Source: Bradyrhizobium sp. CB2312 (GTDB lineage Bacteria; Pseudomonadota; Alphaproteobacteria; Rhizobiales; Xanthobacteraceae). Taken from it: a stretch of 64,000 nt of DNA. The position numbers and the translations under genes were made by a program. The notes beneath the pieces were generated by a model. The model searched no databases and was not told the origin of the DNA. It saw only the letters and a list, made by a program, of their open reading frames with translations. Below are positions 51,982 through 60,002 of the stretch, piece after piece; the stretch's first letter is position 1; each line of letters starts with the position of its first letter. The stretch is taken from assembly GCF_029714425.1 (NCBI RefSeq), contig NZ_CP121668.1, positions 496,001 to 560,000 on the forward strand. Direction: 5' to 3'.

Positions 51982-52910
51982 CAGCGTACCCGCGTGCGAT
52001 CGAGTTCATCGGCGAACATGGTCTTGATCTGGTCGCCGTCATGCAGCGAAGAGCCGGCATCGGCCACGACGATCTCGCCGACCTCGAGACCTTCCAGGAT
52101 TTCCGTCGCGGTGTCGGACGTCAACCCGACCCGCACCTTGCGCGTCTCGACAATGTTGCCTTTGACGACCTGCACGGTGAGATGGTCGATCGCGGTCTTG
52201 GGAACCGCGACGCCGCAGCTTCGCTTGGCATCGATGGAGGCGCGGGCGAATACGCCGACCTTCAGCGAAGGATTGTTGGTGACGCTGATGCGGACGCGGC
52301 CAAGCTGGGTGGCGCGATCGATCTCGGGCGCAACCAGCCGGACCCGGCCGATCAGATCGGGCGCGTCGTCGCGGCTGATGCGCACCGTAGCGCCCGGGCT
52401 GAGCTTGGGCATGTGCACGGCCGGGACCTGCGCATCCAGTTCGATCTCGTTGTTGACGGCGATGCGGAACATCGGGCCGGCCTGCGGCGAGGCGGGCGCG
52501 CCGACGATGGTGCGGACCTCGGTGACGAGGCCCGGCGCGGGCGCCTTCAGCGAGATCGGGCCTTGCGGGCCAGGCCGCTGCGGTTGCCCCGGGATCTGCG
52601 GCGGCGGCGTCAGGCGGGCCAGCTCCTGGTTCTCGGTGACGACAGTGCCTTCGGTGACGAAGACGTCGGTGACCCTGGAGCCTTCCTGGTCGGCGACGAC
52701 CACGGCCTCGCGGCGCGGCACGAAGAAGCCGGTCACCCGCACGAGGTCGGAGAAGCAGGCATTGGTTGACTTCGTCACGATGACGAGCGCCTCGCCCGGG
52801 GTTTCCTTCGCCTCGGGGCGATGCCGATGCTCGAACAGATAATAGCCGACACCGAGCACGACGACGAACAACACGGTTCCGGCAGGTTTGAGATATTCGG
52901 AGACGTTCAT
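51981..52910 (-). CDS. RND periplasmic adaptor (membrane-fusion protein)
   Basis: The 309-residue protein has an N-terminal membrane helix (about 8-26) and MFP domains: CFSDLVRVTG opening strand, the lipoyl halves VTDVFVTEGTVVTENQELARL and LKAPAPGLVTEVRTIVGAP, then the barrel and membrane-proximal parts. A Pro-rich linker (QIPGQPQRPGPQG) replaces the usual long coiled-coil hairpin. It links the RND pump to an outer-membrane channel. The ATG at 52910 is taken because a longer frame lacks a site; AGGA is about 11 bp upstream. Confidence 0.88.
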   Translation of the reverse strand: MNVSEYLKPAGTVLFVVVLGVGYYLFEHRHRPEAKETPGEALVIVTKSTNACFSDLVRVTGFFVPRREAVVVADQEGSRVTDVFVTEGTVVTENQELARLTPPPQIPGQPQRPGPQGPISLKAPAPGLVTEVRTIVGAPASPQAGPMFRIAVNNEIELDAQVPAVHMPKLSPGATVRISRDDAPDLIGRVRLVAPEIDRATQLGRVRISVTNNPSLKVGVFARASIDAKRSCGVAVPKTAIDHLTVQVVKGNIVETRKVRVGLTSDTATEILEGLEVGEIVVADAGSSLHDGDQIKTMFADELDRTRVR

Positions 52911-53068
52911 CGCCGGATTGTCCTGGCCTGGCTCACGGCCATCCGCACGAGGCCTATGAAGAGCGTTTCCCTGAAATAAAGCGGCGTCCCGCAAGGCTGC
53001 GGGACGCGCTTCGGAAGCAAGACTTTACACCACATCACGACGGGTCTTTGCAAAGGATTGCGTCGTGC

Positions 53069-53743
53069 TCACTTCGATGCGGTGGCCTTGTTTTCCATGT
53101 TGACGACCTGCACGCGGCGGTTGACCTCCGCCATCGGCTGGCTCGGATCCTTCAGCTTGCTCTTGCCGTAGCCGACGGTGACGAGGTCGGTCGCGGAGAT
53201 GCTGTACTTTTCGATCAGGTAGCGCTTGATCGAGTCCGCGCGGCGCTCCGACAGGTCCTGGTTGTAGGCCTCGCTGCCGGCGGCGTCGGTGTGGCCGGCG
53301 ACCACGAAGGTCGAGCCCTTCAGGTCGGCGCTGGTCAGCGCGCGGCCGAGCGCCTGCACCGAAGGCAGCGACTTGGCACTGATATTGGCGGAGTTGTAAT
53401 CGAACGTGATCTCGAGATCGATGTTCGGCTTGTCCTTGGCGACCGAAGCGATTTCCTCGCGCTCGGTCGACGACAGCGAGCGGGTCGAGCGGCCGCGCAC
53501 GGACTGGATCAGCTTGGTCTCCGCCGCGTTCGGCGCGGGGTCTGCCTGCGGAGCGCCGATGGAGAGGCCGCGGGTCAGCGGCTTCTTCGGCGGCGGTGCC
53601 AGCGCGCGGACGATCTCGTCCTCGGTGACGTTCTTGCTGTTGCCGTCCTCGCCGGCGAACGCGGGTGCGGCCGGCAACGACATCGCGGCGCCGATCGCCA
53701 TAACCGACAGGATCGCGGTAAGTCCTTTTGCAGCAAATCTCAT
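53069..53743 (-). CDS. OmpA-C-domain envelope protein
   Basis: The 224-residue protein has a signal peptide (TAILSVMAIGAAMSLPAAPAFA), a linker of about 80 residues and an OmpA-like peptidoglycan-binding domain. That domain contains ITFDYNSANIS, VAGHTDAAGSEAYNQDLSERRA, VGYGKSKL and NRRVQVV. It should tie the outer membrane or a complex to the cell wall. GGAGGG lies 7 bp before the ATG at 53743. It lies between the RND operon and a caspase-TPR gene, all on the same strand, and could be part of one envelope-related group. Confidence 0.9.
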   Translation of the reverse strand: MRFAAKGLTAILSVMAIGAAMSLPAAPAFAGEDGNSKNVTEDEIVRALAPPPKKPLTRGLSIGAPQADPAPNAAETKLIQSVRGRSTRSLSSTEREEIASVAKDKPNIDLEITFDYNSANISAKSLPSVQALGRALTSADLKGSTFVVAGHTDAAGSEAYNQDLSERRADSIKRYLIEKYSISATDLVTVGYGKSKLKDPSQPMAEVNRRVQVVNMENKATASK

Positions 53744-53890
53744 TGCCAGTCCCTCCTGCGCAGCAGACCTGCGCGGTTCCAAAATTCCTTGCAATAAGCC
53801 CCCGGAAAGGCCCCCTTTGCGGCATCCGTTGTTTAGTCTTGCTTGGGCCGCCGAGGTTCGAGGCGTACGCTGCCCCAATTCAAAAAAATA

Positions 53891-55432
53891 CTAGCGTACT
53901 CCGTAGCTTGCGAATTCCTGAACGATGTTCGGGTCCATCGCCTTGGCATTGGCGATGTCGAGCGCGCCTTCCTGGGCCGAGCCGTTGCGCTGCTTGGCGA
54001 GCCCGCGGCCGTAGAGCGAGGAGGTCAGGCGCGGGTTGATCCGCAAGGCCGCATCGAAATCGGCGATGGCGTTCTTGACCGCGCCCGATTTGAGGTTGAC
54101 GAGCCCCCGGCTGTCCAGCGCATCGACGAAGTTCGGCCGCAGCCGCAGCGCCTCGTTGCAATCCTTCAGCGCGCCCTGGAGGTCGCCGACCACGGTGCGG
54201 GTCCAGCAGCGGTTGTTCAGCGCCTCGACGTCCTTCGAGTTGATCCGCAGCGTGTCGTCGAAATCCTTGATGGCGAGGTTGTAGGCGCCCTTGCTGGCAT
54301 AGACCTGGCCGCGCCGATACAGCGCGTTCACGTCGTCTGGGTTGGCCGCGATCTTGGCGGTCAGGCCCTTGATGGTGGGGTCCTCAGCCAGGGCGGCCGC
54401 GCTCGGCCCGCTATCCACGCTCGGGGCGGGGGTTGTCTCGGCCGGCTTCACCGGCGGTGGAGGCGGGGGCAGGGCGGCCTCGACCTGCGGCTTCGGCGAG
54501 GGGGCCGGTGCGGGCGCGGGGGGAGGCGCAGGAGCAGGCGCGGGCGCTGCAACCGTGTCGGCCGGCTTCGGCGGCGGAGGTGGTGAGGGCGGCGCGGGTG
54601 GTGCCGGCGGCGGGTTGTTGGCGACGACGGGCGGAGCGGGAGGCGCGGGCGGTGGCGTCGTTGTCGGACGCGAGCCGCCGGCGCCCGGAATGAACGAGAA
54701 GTCTTCGGCCAGGGAAGAGGATATCCACGGTACCTGCTCGCCGCGCGAGGCGCGGGTGACACCCATCTTGGTGCGGTTCAGCGTCTCCTCGGCCATCAGG
54801 TCGGGGACGCGGATCTCCTTGAGCAGTTCCTGCACGAACAGGCTGTGGTCGCCACCGGCGTCCGATACCACCGAAGCCAGCGCCGCCGAATACATCACCA
54901 GCGTGCCGTTCGGTGCGATGACGGGCGTGAGGCCAGCAGAGAAGCTGCGGAACCGGCGCTCGAACGGGTTGCGCCTGGAGGCATCGATCAGCGCGATCTT
55001 GACGCCGGCGCCGCGGGTGTTGAGCTCGCCTAGCACGGTCTCGAGGCTGAAACCGTCGCGGCGCACGTCGGATTCGGTCCAGATCTGCGCGTCAACCGGC
55101 AGCATGTAGCTCTGGCGCGCCGACTGGATGCCGAACCCGCTGAAGAACACCAGCGCCACCGACCCGGGCTTGATCTTGCCGTACAGCTTGTCGAAGGCGC
55201 GGCGCATGCCGTCGCCGGTCAGGTTCTCGCCGATCTCCACGGAAAAGCCGTCGCGCTTGAGCTCGTCGGCGACGTCGTGCGCATCGTTGATCGGTTCCTT
55301 CAGCGGGGCATCCGCATCCGGATATTTGGCGTTGCCGATGACCAGCGCGTAGCGGTCGCCGGCGGCCAGGGATGGCGTAGCCGGGACAAGCGAAATGAGG
55401 AGAGACAGAAGAACAAGAAAGCGAATTTTCAT
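53891..55432 (-). CDS. Exported pseudo-caspase with Pro-rich linker and TPR domain
   Basis: The 513-residue protein has a signal peptide (FLVLLSLLISLVPATPSLAA), a caspase-fold domain (about 27-245), a Pro/Ala-rich linker (about 255-350) and a TPR domain (about 355-505; for example NALYRRGQVYASKGAYNLAI). At the catalytic positions His is replaced by F100 (FFSGFGIQ) and Cys by S152 (IDASRRNP), the same changes as in the 283-residue homologue at 26073. It is probably not a protease but a binding or scaffold protein in the periplasm. The start is the first ATG; its ribosome-binding site is weak. Confidence 0.88.
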   Translation of the reverse strand: MKIRFLVLLSLLISLVPATPSLAAGDRYALVIGNAKYPDADAPLKEPINDAHDVADELKRDGFSVEIGENLTGDGMRRAFDKLYGKIKPGSVALVFFSGFGIQSARQSYMLPVDAQIWTESDVRRDGFSLETVLGELNTRGAGVKIALIDASRRNPFERRFRSFSAGLTPVIAPNGTLVMYSAALASVVSDAGGDHSLFVQELLKEIRVPDLMAEETLNRTKMGVTRASRGEQVPWISSSLAEDFSFIPGAGGSRPTTTPPPAPPAPPVVANNPPPAPPAPPSPPPPPKPADTVAAPAPAPAPPPAPAPAPSPKPQVEAALPPPPPPVKPAETTPAPSVDSGPSAAALAEDPTIKGLTAKIAANPDDVNALYRRGQVYASKGAYNLAIKDFDDTLRINSKDVEALNNRCWTRTVVGDLQGALKDCNEALRLRPNFVDALDSRGLVNLKSGAVKNAIADFDAALRINPRLTSSLYGRGLAKQRNGSAQEGALDIANAKAMDPNIVQEFASYGVR

Positions 55433-55815
55433 AATCAGCGCGGTCCAGCCAAAAAGGCGCCGTTCCCAGCTTGCGCCGCGGCGACCTTAACTTACGCTCC
55501 AGGCATTATCAAACCCGGGAAGGGGGGCGTCAACCGCTTGGAGATTCGGGGTAATCGCGACGATTGATCGCAACGCATGGGCGCGCCGGGAGGAGAATGA
55601 ACTGGCTGTCATGATTGCGGCTCGATGCGATCCGGTTCGACATTTACGGCTGCATGTTAGGGCAGGCGTGGCGAAGAGAATGTGATTGGCCTCACATCGC
55701 AGGCTCACATGGCAGGTTCGCGGTCACCGCAGCCTCCGGCGTTTGACCTTTCTTGCGGACAATGGCTTGGTGCGCCCGATCGTCCCGCAAGATCCAACGC
55801 AAGAAAAGCAAGACC
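55433..55815. promoter_or_regulatory. Promoter region of the lactonase gene, 383 bp
   Basis: This gap lies upstream of both divergent genes (pseudo-caspase minus, lactonase plus). It holds the Crp-type site at 55681-55696. No repeat-family copy is present, and I see no convincing small gene in it. Confidence 0.4.
55681..55696. promoter_or_regulatory. Perfect Crp-consensus site
   Basis: TGTGATTGGCCTCACA is TGTGA-N6-TCACA, matching the enterobacterial Crp half-sites exactly. It lies 120 bp upstream of the lactonase start. The window encodes a Crp-like factor and an adenylate cyclase, so binding is plausible but not shown. Confidence 0.55.
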
Positions 55816-56622
55816 ATGGGAAACGCCTACGAAATCTACGCGCTGCGCTATGCGACGATGTCGCCTCGCACCCCCAACATGAATTTTTTGGCGCCCGACC
55901 CGCATGACAGCGCGGCGCAGGACCTCGACTATTTCGTCTGGCTGATCCGGGGGCAGGGCCGCGACATCCTGGTTGATACCGGCTTCAATGCCGAGGAGGC
56001 GAGCGCGCGGGCGCGCAAGCTGACGCTGAATCCGGTCGATGCGCTGGAGCGCTTTGGTGTCGCTGCCTCAGCCATTCGCGACATCATCGTGACGCATCTG
56101 CATTACGATCACGCCGGCAATCTCGACCGCTTCCCGAACGCGCGCTTTCATCTCCAGGAGCGCGAGATGGCTTACGCGACCGGCCGCTGCATGTGCAACG
56201 GCCTGCTGCGACATCCGTTCACGGTCGAGCACGTCACGCAGATGGTGCGCCATGTCTATGGCGAGCGCGTCACGTTCTATTCCGGCGACGGCGAGGTTGC
56301 GCCCGGCGTCACCGTGCATCGTGTCGGCGGCCATTCGGACGGCTTGCAGGTGGTCAAGGTCGAGACCGCGCGCGGGCCGGTGGTGCTGGCGTCCGACGCC
56401 GCGCATTACTACGCCAATCTCCAGCGCCGGAGCCCGTTCCCGATCGTCTACAATGTCGGCGACATGGCGGCAGGCTGGGAAACGATCGAGCGTCTCGCCG
56501 GGCATCCTGATCGATTCATTCCCGGTCACGATCCGATCGTGACGGAAATCTATCCGCGCGCCAGCGACAAGGTCGATGCCTGGGCGCTGCATCTGCCGCC
56601 AACGCGGTCGTTTGCGAAATGA
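55816..56622 (+). CDS. MBL-fold lactonase, AHL-lactonase-like
   Basis: The 268-residue protein is a metallo-beta-lactamase-fold hydrolase with a complete two-metal site: THLHYDHAGN (H94, H96, D98, H99), the later His in VGGHSDGLQVV, Asp in LASDAAHYYAN and His in FIPGHDP. Length and order match AttM/AiiA-type N-acyl-homoserine lactonases, which open the lactone ring of quorum-sensing signals. Other lactones are possible. The start at 55816 (MGNAYEIYAL) fits family proteins; an earlier in-frame ATG gives a basic non-family lead. A Crp-type site lies upstream. Confidence 0.82.
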   Translation: MGNAYEIYALRYATMSPRTPNMNFLAPDPHDSAAQDLDYFVWLIRGQGRDILVDTGFNAEEASARARKLTLNPVDALERFGVAASAIRDIIVTHLHYDHAGNLDRFPNARFHLQEREMAYATGRCMCNGLLRHPFTVEHVTQMVRHVYGERVTFYSGDGEVAPGVTVHRVGGHSDGLQVVKVETARGPVVLASDAAHYYANLQRRSPFPIVYNVGDMAAGWETIERLAGHPDRFIPGHDPIVTEIYPRASDKVDAWALHLPPTRSFAK

Positions 56623-56631
56623 CGCGATAGC

Positions 56632-56754
56632 GTCATTCCGGGATGCGCCGAAGGCGCAGGCCCGGAATCCATAACCACGATCGGGCGTATGGATTCTCAG
56701 ATGCGCAATTTGCGCATCATAGCTCGCGCCCAAGAGGGCGCGCCCCGGAATGAC
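56632..56754. repeat. Palindromic intergenic repeat, family R3, copy 2
   Basis: It starts GTCATTCCGGGATGCGCC and ends GCCCCGGAATGAC, sharing CCCGGAATCCATAACCACGA with the copy at 14294. This copy has two additional inner hairpins (GATGCGCAATTTGCGCATC and GCGCCCAAGAGGGCGC). Confidence 0.87.
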
Positions 56755-56762
56755 AGCAGAGA

Positions 56763-56835
56763 CTAATACGCCTGCTTGGCGTCCGCTTCTTCGCTGGTCA
56801 GGGCTCGCTTCGATCTTGCCGAGCAGGATCGAGAG
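56763..56835 (-). pseudogene. Decayed copy of the marR 3' end
   Basis: Read on the plus strand, this stretch matches 57722 onward: 34 of 38 bases, then a deletion of about 11 bases, then 23 of 25 bases. On the coding strand it begins with LLGKIEAS (marR has LLGKIEES), loses frame at the deletion, and ends at the same TAG codon. The methyltransferase gene lies between this copy and the intact marR end. Confidence 0.85.
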
Positions 56836-56920
56836 CGCCGGTTTGAGTCTCAACCGGCAATTCCAGTCTGACCTTTTCTTCGGACGTGTGCAGTCTCCGA
56901 GACGGGCGGCCGGCGTGGTA

Positions 56921-57664
56921 TCAACGCGTGCCGGCAGGATCCGCGCAAGCAACGATATCGCGGGGAGATTTTCGCGCCGCTAGCTCCGGCGGAGAGAATA
57001 TCGCCAAATATCCTGCGTCCCTTGCGAGCTGATATGCGGCGACCTCGCGATAGCCGACGGCAGTCAATTCGCAGCGCAAGAGCTCGATTGGCGTGCCATG
57101 CTTCGATGTCGGAAGCTCAAGATCGACAATCCCGACCCGCGCACCCCGCTTCAAGGCAGGCGCGAGATTGTAGAGGAAGGCATAGGGTTGGGCTATCTCG
57201 TGATACATGTGCACGAGGATTGCGGCATCCAGCGAGGAAGCGGGCAGACGCGGGTCATGTGGTTCGCCGAGGGCGAATTGCACGTTCGTCAACTTCAGAA
57301 GTTCTGTTCGCCTTGCGAGTTCGATCAGGTACTCCCGCGTGACGTCCTGGGCAATGACAGAGCCGGCGGGTCCGACGAGGCGCGAGAGCCTCACCGTGTG
57401 GTACCCACTGCCTGCTCCAATGTCGCCGACCGTCATACCCGGTTTCAGTTCGAGAGCACGTGCGATCTGTCCGGCCTCATTGAGGGCGTCGCGGCGCTCT
57501 TCGGCGGCGCGGCGTGCGCTGACGATCTGTGCAACAGGGCGCTGCGGTGAGGGAAACTCGCTTGCAGCGACTCCGGGCGGAGCCAGATAACCTATGTCAG
57601 CGGCGTATGCGCGCGTTGCGGCAAATGCCACAAGTAGCACCGCGATATGAGCCAGTGCCTTCAC
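56921..57664 (-). CDS. Exported class I SAM methyltransferase-like protein
   Basis: The 247-residue protein has a Sec signal peptide (LAHIAVLLVAFAATRAYA) followed by a Rossmann methyltransferase domain: MTVGDIGAGSGYHTVRLS (SAM motif I), VIAQDVTREYL, and LDAAILVHMYHEIAQP. The arrangement resembles the COG4798-type predicted methyltransferases, which often carry signal peptides. SAM is not expected in the periplasm, so it could have another role. The GTG at 57664 is chosen (AGG nearby) over an upstream TTG. It lies 57 bp after marR, on the same strand. Confidence 0.78.
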   Translation of the reverse strand: MKALAHIAVLLVAFAATRAYAADIGYLAPPGVAASEFPSPQRPVAQIVSARRAAEERRDALNEAGQIARALELKPGMTVGDIGAGSGYHTVRLSRLVGPAGSVIAQDVTREYLIELARRTELLKLTNVQFALGEPHDPRLPASSLDAAILVHMYHEIAQPYAFLYNLAPALKRGARVGIVDLELPTSKHGTPIELLRCELTAVGYREVAAYQLARDAGYLAIFSPPELAARKSPRDIVACADPAGTR

Positions 57665-57721
57665 GAGCCTGCCACGCTTTCTCAATTGGTAGAGGCGTCT
57701 GCGCCTCTCTGCGTATACGCT

Positions 57722-58264
57722 CTAATACGCCTGCTTCGCGTCGGCCTCTTCGCTGGTCTGGATCAGGTCGAGGCTCTCCTCGATCTTGCCGAGCAGCGCA
57801 GAGAGCTGCTTGCGCTCCTGCGCGGAGAGGCAGGCGAGGATCTCGTCTTCCCGCCGCAAGAGTTGCGGGAACAGCTCTTCGTACAGCGCGCGGCCCTTCT
57901 TGGTCAGTTGCAGGCGGAATTCGCGGCGGTCGGCTTCGTTCTCGACGCGCTCGATCAGCTGTGCATTGAGCAGGGTGGTCACCGCGCGGCTGATGGTGGA
58001 TTTGTGCGTGCGGGTGCATTGCGAGATGTACTGCGCGCTGCAGGCATCGTTGCGGAAGCCGAGCGTGGCGATTACGCGCCAGGCTGGAATGTCGAGGCCG
58101 TGGCGTTCCTGATATTCGACCGCGAGCGCGGAACTCACCTCCGCCGCGAGCCGGTTGAGGCGGAACGGCACGAACTTGAACAGATCGAGGCGCGCCTTCG
58201 GCCGCAGTGAAGCCTCATCGGCTTGCCGCGTCTTCAGCGCGATGTCGCTGGATGTCCTCGCCAA
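57722..58264 (-). CDS. MarR-family transcription regulator
   Basis: The 180-residue protein is a MarR dimer-type regulator: helices FVPFRLNRLAAEVSSAL, the winged helix ISQCTRTHKSTISRAVTTLLNAQLIERVENEADRREFRLQLTKKG in parts, and the C-terminal dimer helices. No ATG is in a suitable place. A TTG at 58264 has GGAG 8 bp upstream and fits the domain boundary. It is divergent from the homogentisate operon and probably represses it until an aromatic acid binds. Its 3' end occurs a second time at 56763. Confidence 0.85.
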   Translation of the reverse strand: MARTSSDIALKTRQADEASLRPKARLDLFKFVPFRLNRLAAEVSSALAVEYQERHGLDIPAWRVIATLGFRNDACSAQYISQCTRTHKSTISRAVTTLLNAQLIERVENEADRREFRLQLTKKGRALYEELFPQLLRREDEILACLSAQERKQLSALLGKIEESLDLIQTSEEADAKQAY

Positions 58265-58312
58265 GGAGAGCGCTCCGAATTCCAGTTGACGGCCGGCCGG
58301 CTCCGGTCCAAA

Positions 58313-58332
58313 ATAGTTGCACGTGAGACTAT
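58313..58332. promoter_or_regulatory. Imperfect 20-bp palindrome, likely MarR operator
   Basis: ATAGTTGCACGTGAGACTAT has symmetric outer ATAGT/ACTAT and a central CACGTG, with 16 of 20 positions symmetric. It lies in the 110-bp divergent promoter gap between marR and the hydroxylase gene. Confidence 0.6.
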
Positions 58333-58374
58333 CTAGCAGATCAGTCCTCTCCTGACCAGAGCCGAGGTTAGCGA

Positions 58375-59994
58375 ATGGCGCCGGCCAATACGCGAAAGGC
58401 CAAGACCCAGTTCGGCTATCGCCGCCACCTCGACCAGGATCGCCCCAGCCCAAATCCGGCCGAGCATCCGGTGGTGGTTGTCGGCGCCGGCCCGGTCGGG
58501 CTGTCGCTGGCGATCGACCTCGCCCAGCGCGGTCAGCGCGTCGTCCTGCTGGATGATGCCGACCGCATCGGCGAAGGTTCGCGCGCAATCTGCTTCTCGA
58601 AGCGCTCGCTGGAATATTGGGACCGGCTCGGTGTCGGCGACCGCATGGTCGACAAGGGCGTGGTCTGGGGCGTCGGCCGCATCTTCCACGGCGAGTCGCA
58701 GCTCTATCAGTTCAACCTGCTGCCCGAGGACGGTCACAAGCGGCCGGCCTTCATCAACCTCCAGCAATATTACGCCGAGGCCTATCTGGTCGATCGCATC
58801 GGTGATCTGCCCGCGATCGACCTGCGCTGGCGCAACAAGGTGACGGCGGTGGAGAGTCGCAACGATTCCGTGGTGCTGACGATCGACACGCCGGAGGGCC
58901 CCTATCGCCTCCACGCGCAATATGTCATCGCCTGCGACGGGGCGCGCTCCTCGCTGCGCCAGATGGTCGGCGCCGACTTTGCCGGACAGGTGTTCGAGGA
59001 CCAGTTCCTGATCGCCGACGTCAAGATGACGGCGGAATTCCCGACCGAGCGCTGGTTCTGGTTCGATCCGCCGTTCCATGCGGGACGCTCGGCGCTGCTG
59101 CACCGGCAGCCCGACGATGTCTGGCGCATCGACCTCCAGCTCAACCGCTATGCCGATCCCGTGGTCGAGAAGAAGCCTGAGAACGTACGGCCGCGGATCG
59201 CGCGCATGCTCGGCCACGACCAGTTCGAGTTCGAGTGGATCTCGCTCTACAAATTCCAGTGCCGCCGGATGGACCGCTTCATCCATGGCCGCGTGATCTT
59301 TGCCGGCGATTCAGCGCACCAGGTCTCGCCGTTCGGCGCACGCGGCGCGAACTCGGGGCTCGAGGATGCCGAGAATCTCTCCTGGAAGCTCGACCGCGTG
59401 CTCCGTGGCACGTCGCCGGCGAGCCTGCTCGAAAGCTACCATGTCGAGCGGAGCTTCGCGGCCGACGAGAACATCCGCGAATCCACCCGTTCGACCGATT
59501 TCATGGCGCCGAACTCGCACCAGGAAGCGCGGCTGCGCAAGGCAGTGCTGTCGCTCGCCAAGGAAACCGAGTTCGGCAAGCGCATGGTCAATGGCGGCCG
59601 GCTCTCGGTGCCGTGCAGCTATGACTCGCCGCTGTCATCGCTTGATACAGATGAGTGGCGCGCTGGCCCTTCTCCCGGCTGTTCCATGCTCGACGCTCCT
59701 GTTGCCGGCGAGCAGGCCTATCTGACCGATGCGTTCCGCAAGGGTGGAACGGATTTTACCTTGATGTCGTTCAACAATGGCGCGGCGACCGACGTGCCGG
59801 AAGGGCTGAAGGATATCCGCATCGGCGGCGAGGATGGGCTTGCCGATCCCCAGGGCCTGGTCGCAAAGCGCTACGACGCCGGGCCGGGCGCAGCCTATTT
59901 GCTCAGGCCCGATGGCTATGTCGCAGCGCGCTTCCGCCATCCGACGCGCGAGGCGATTGCGGCGGCGCTGTCGCGCGCCATAGGCGTCAGTTGA
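58375..59994 (+). CDS. FAD-dependent aromatic-ring hydroxylase (MhaA/MhpA-like)
   Basis: The 539-residue protein is a group A flavoprotein monooxygenase: GxGxxG dinucleotide motif in VVVGAGPVGLSLA (about 35-47), DG motif in IACDGARSSLRQ and GD motif FAGDSAHQVSPFGARGANSG. The C-terminal thioredoxin-like domain is also expected from the length. It inserts oxygen into a phenolic acid using NAD(P)H. The next genes break down homogentisate, so a likely reaction is 3-hydroxyphenylacetate to homogentisate, as in the MhaAB system of Pseudomonas putida U. GAGG precedes the ATG. Confidence 0.85.
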   Translation: MAPANTRKAKTQFGYRRHLDQDRPSPNPAEHPVVVVGAGPVGLSLAIDLAQRGQRVVLLDDADRIGEGSRAICFSKRSLEYWDRLGVGDRMVDKGVVWGVGRIFHGESQLYQFNLLPEDGHKRPAFINLQQYYAEAYLVDRIGDLPAIDLRWRNKVTAVESRNDSVVLTIDTPEGPYRLHAQYVIACDGARSSLRQMVGADFAGQVFEDQFLIADVKMTAEFPTERWFWFDPPFHAGRSALLHRQPDDVWRIDLQLNRYADPVVEKKPENVRPRIARMLGHDQFEFEWISLYKFQCRRMDRFIHGRVIFAGDSAHQVSPFGARGANSGLEDAENLSWKLDRVLRGTSPASLLESYHVERSFAADENIRESTRSTDFMAPNSHQEARLRKAVLSLAKETEFGKRMVNGGRLSVPCSYDSPLSSLDTDEWRAGPSPGCSMLDAPVAGEQAYLTDAFRKGGTDFTLMSFNNGAATDVPEGLKDIRIGGEDGLADPQGLVAKRYDAGPGAAYLLRPDGYVAARFRHPTREAIAAALSRAIGVS

Positions 59995-60002
59995 GGTTTC
60001 GC

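Noticed and set aside
49687..52842. A 1051-codon open frame on the strand opposite the RND pump and adaptor
   Set aside because: It mirrors two well-supported genes in a GC-rich genome; its product is a His/Arg/Asp-rich string without domains, so it is an antisense shadow.
53891..55432. Calling the caspase-fold proteins active metacaspases
   Set aside because: Both catalytic positions are replaced in both proteins.
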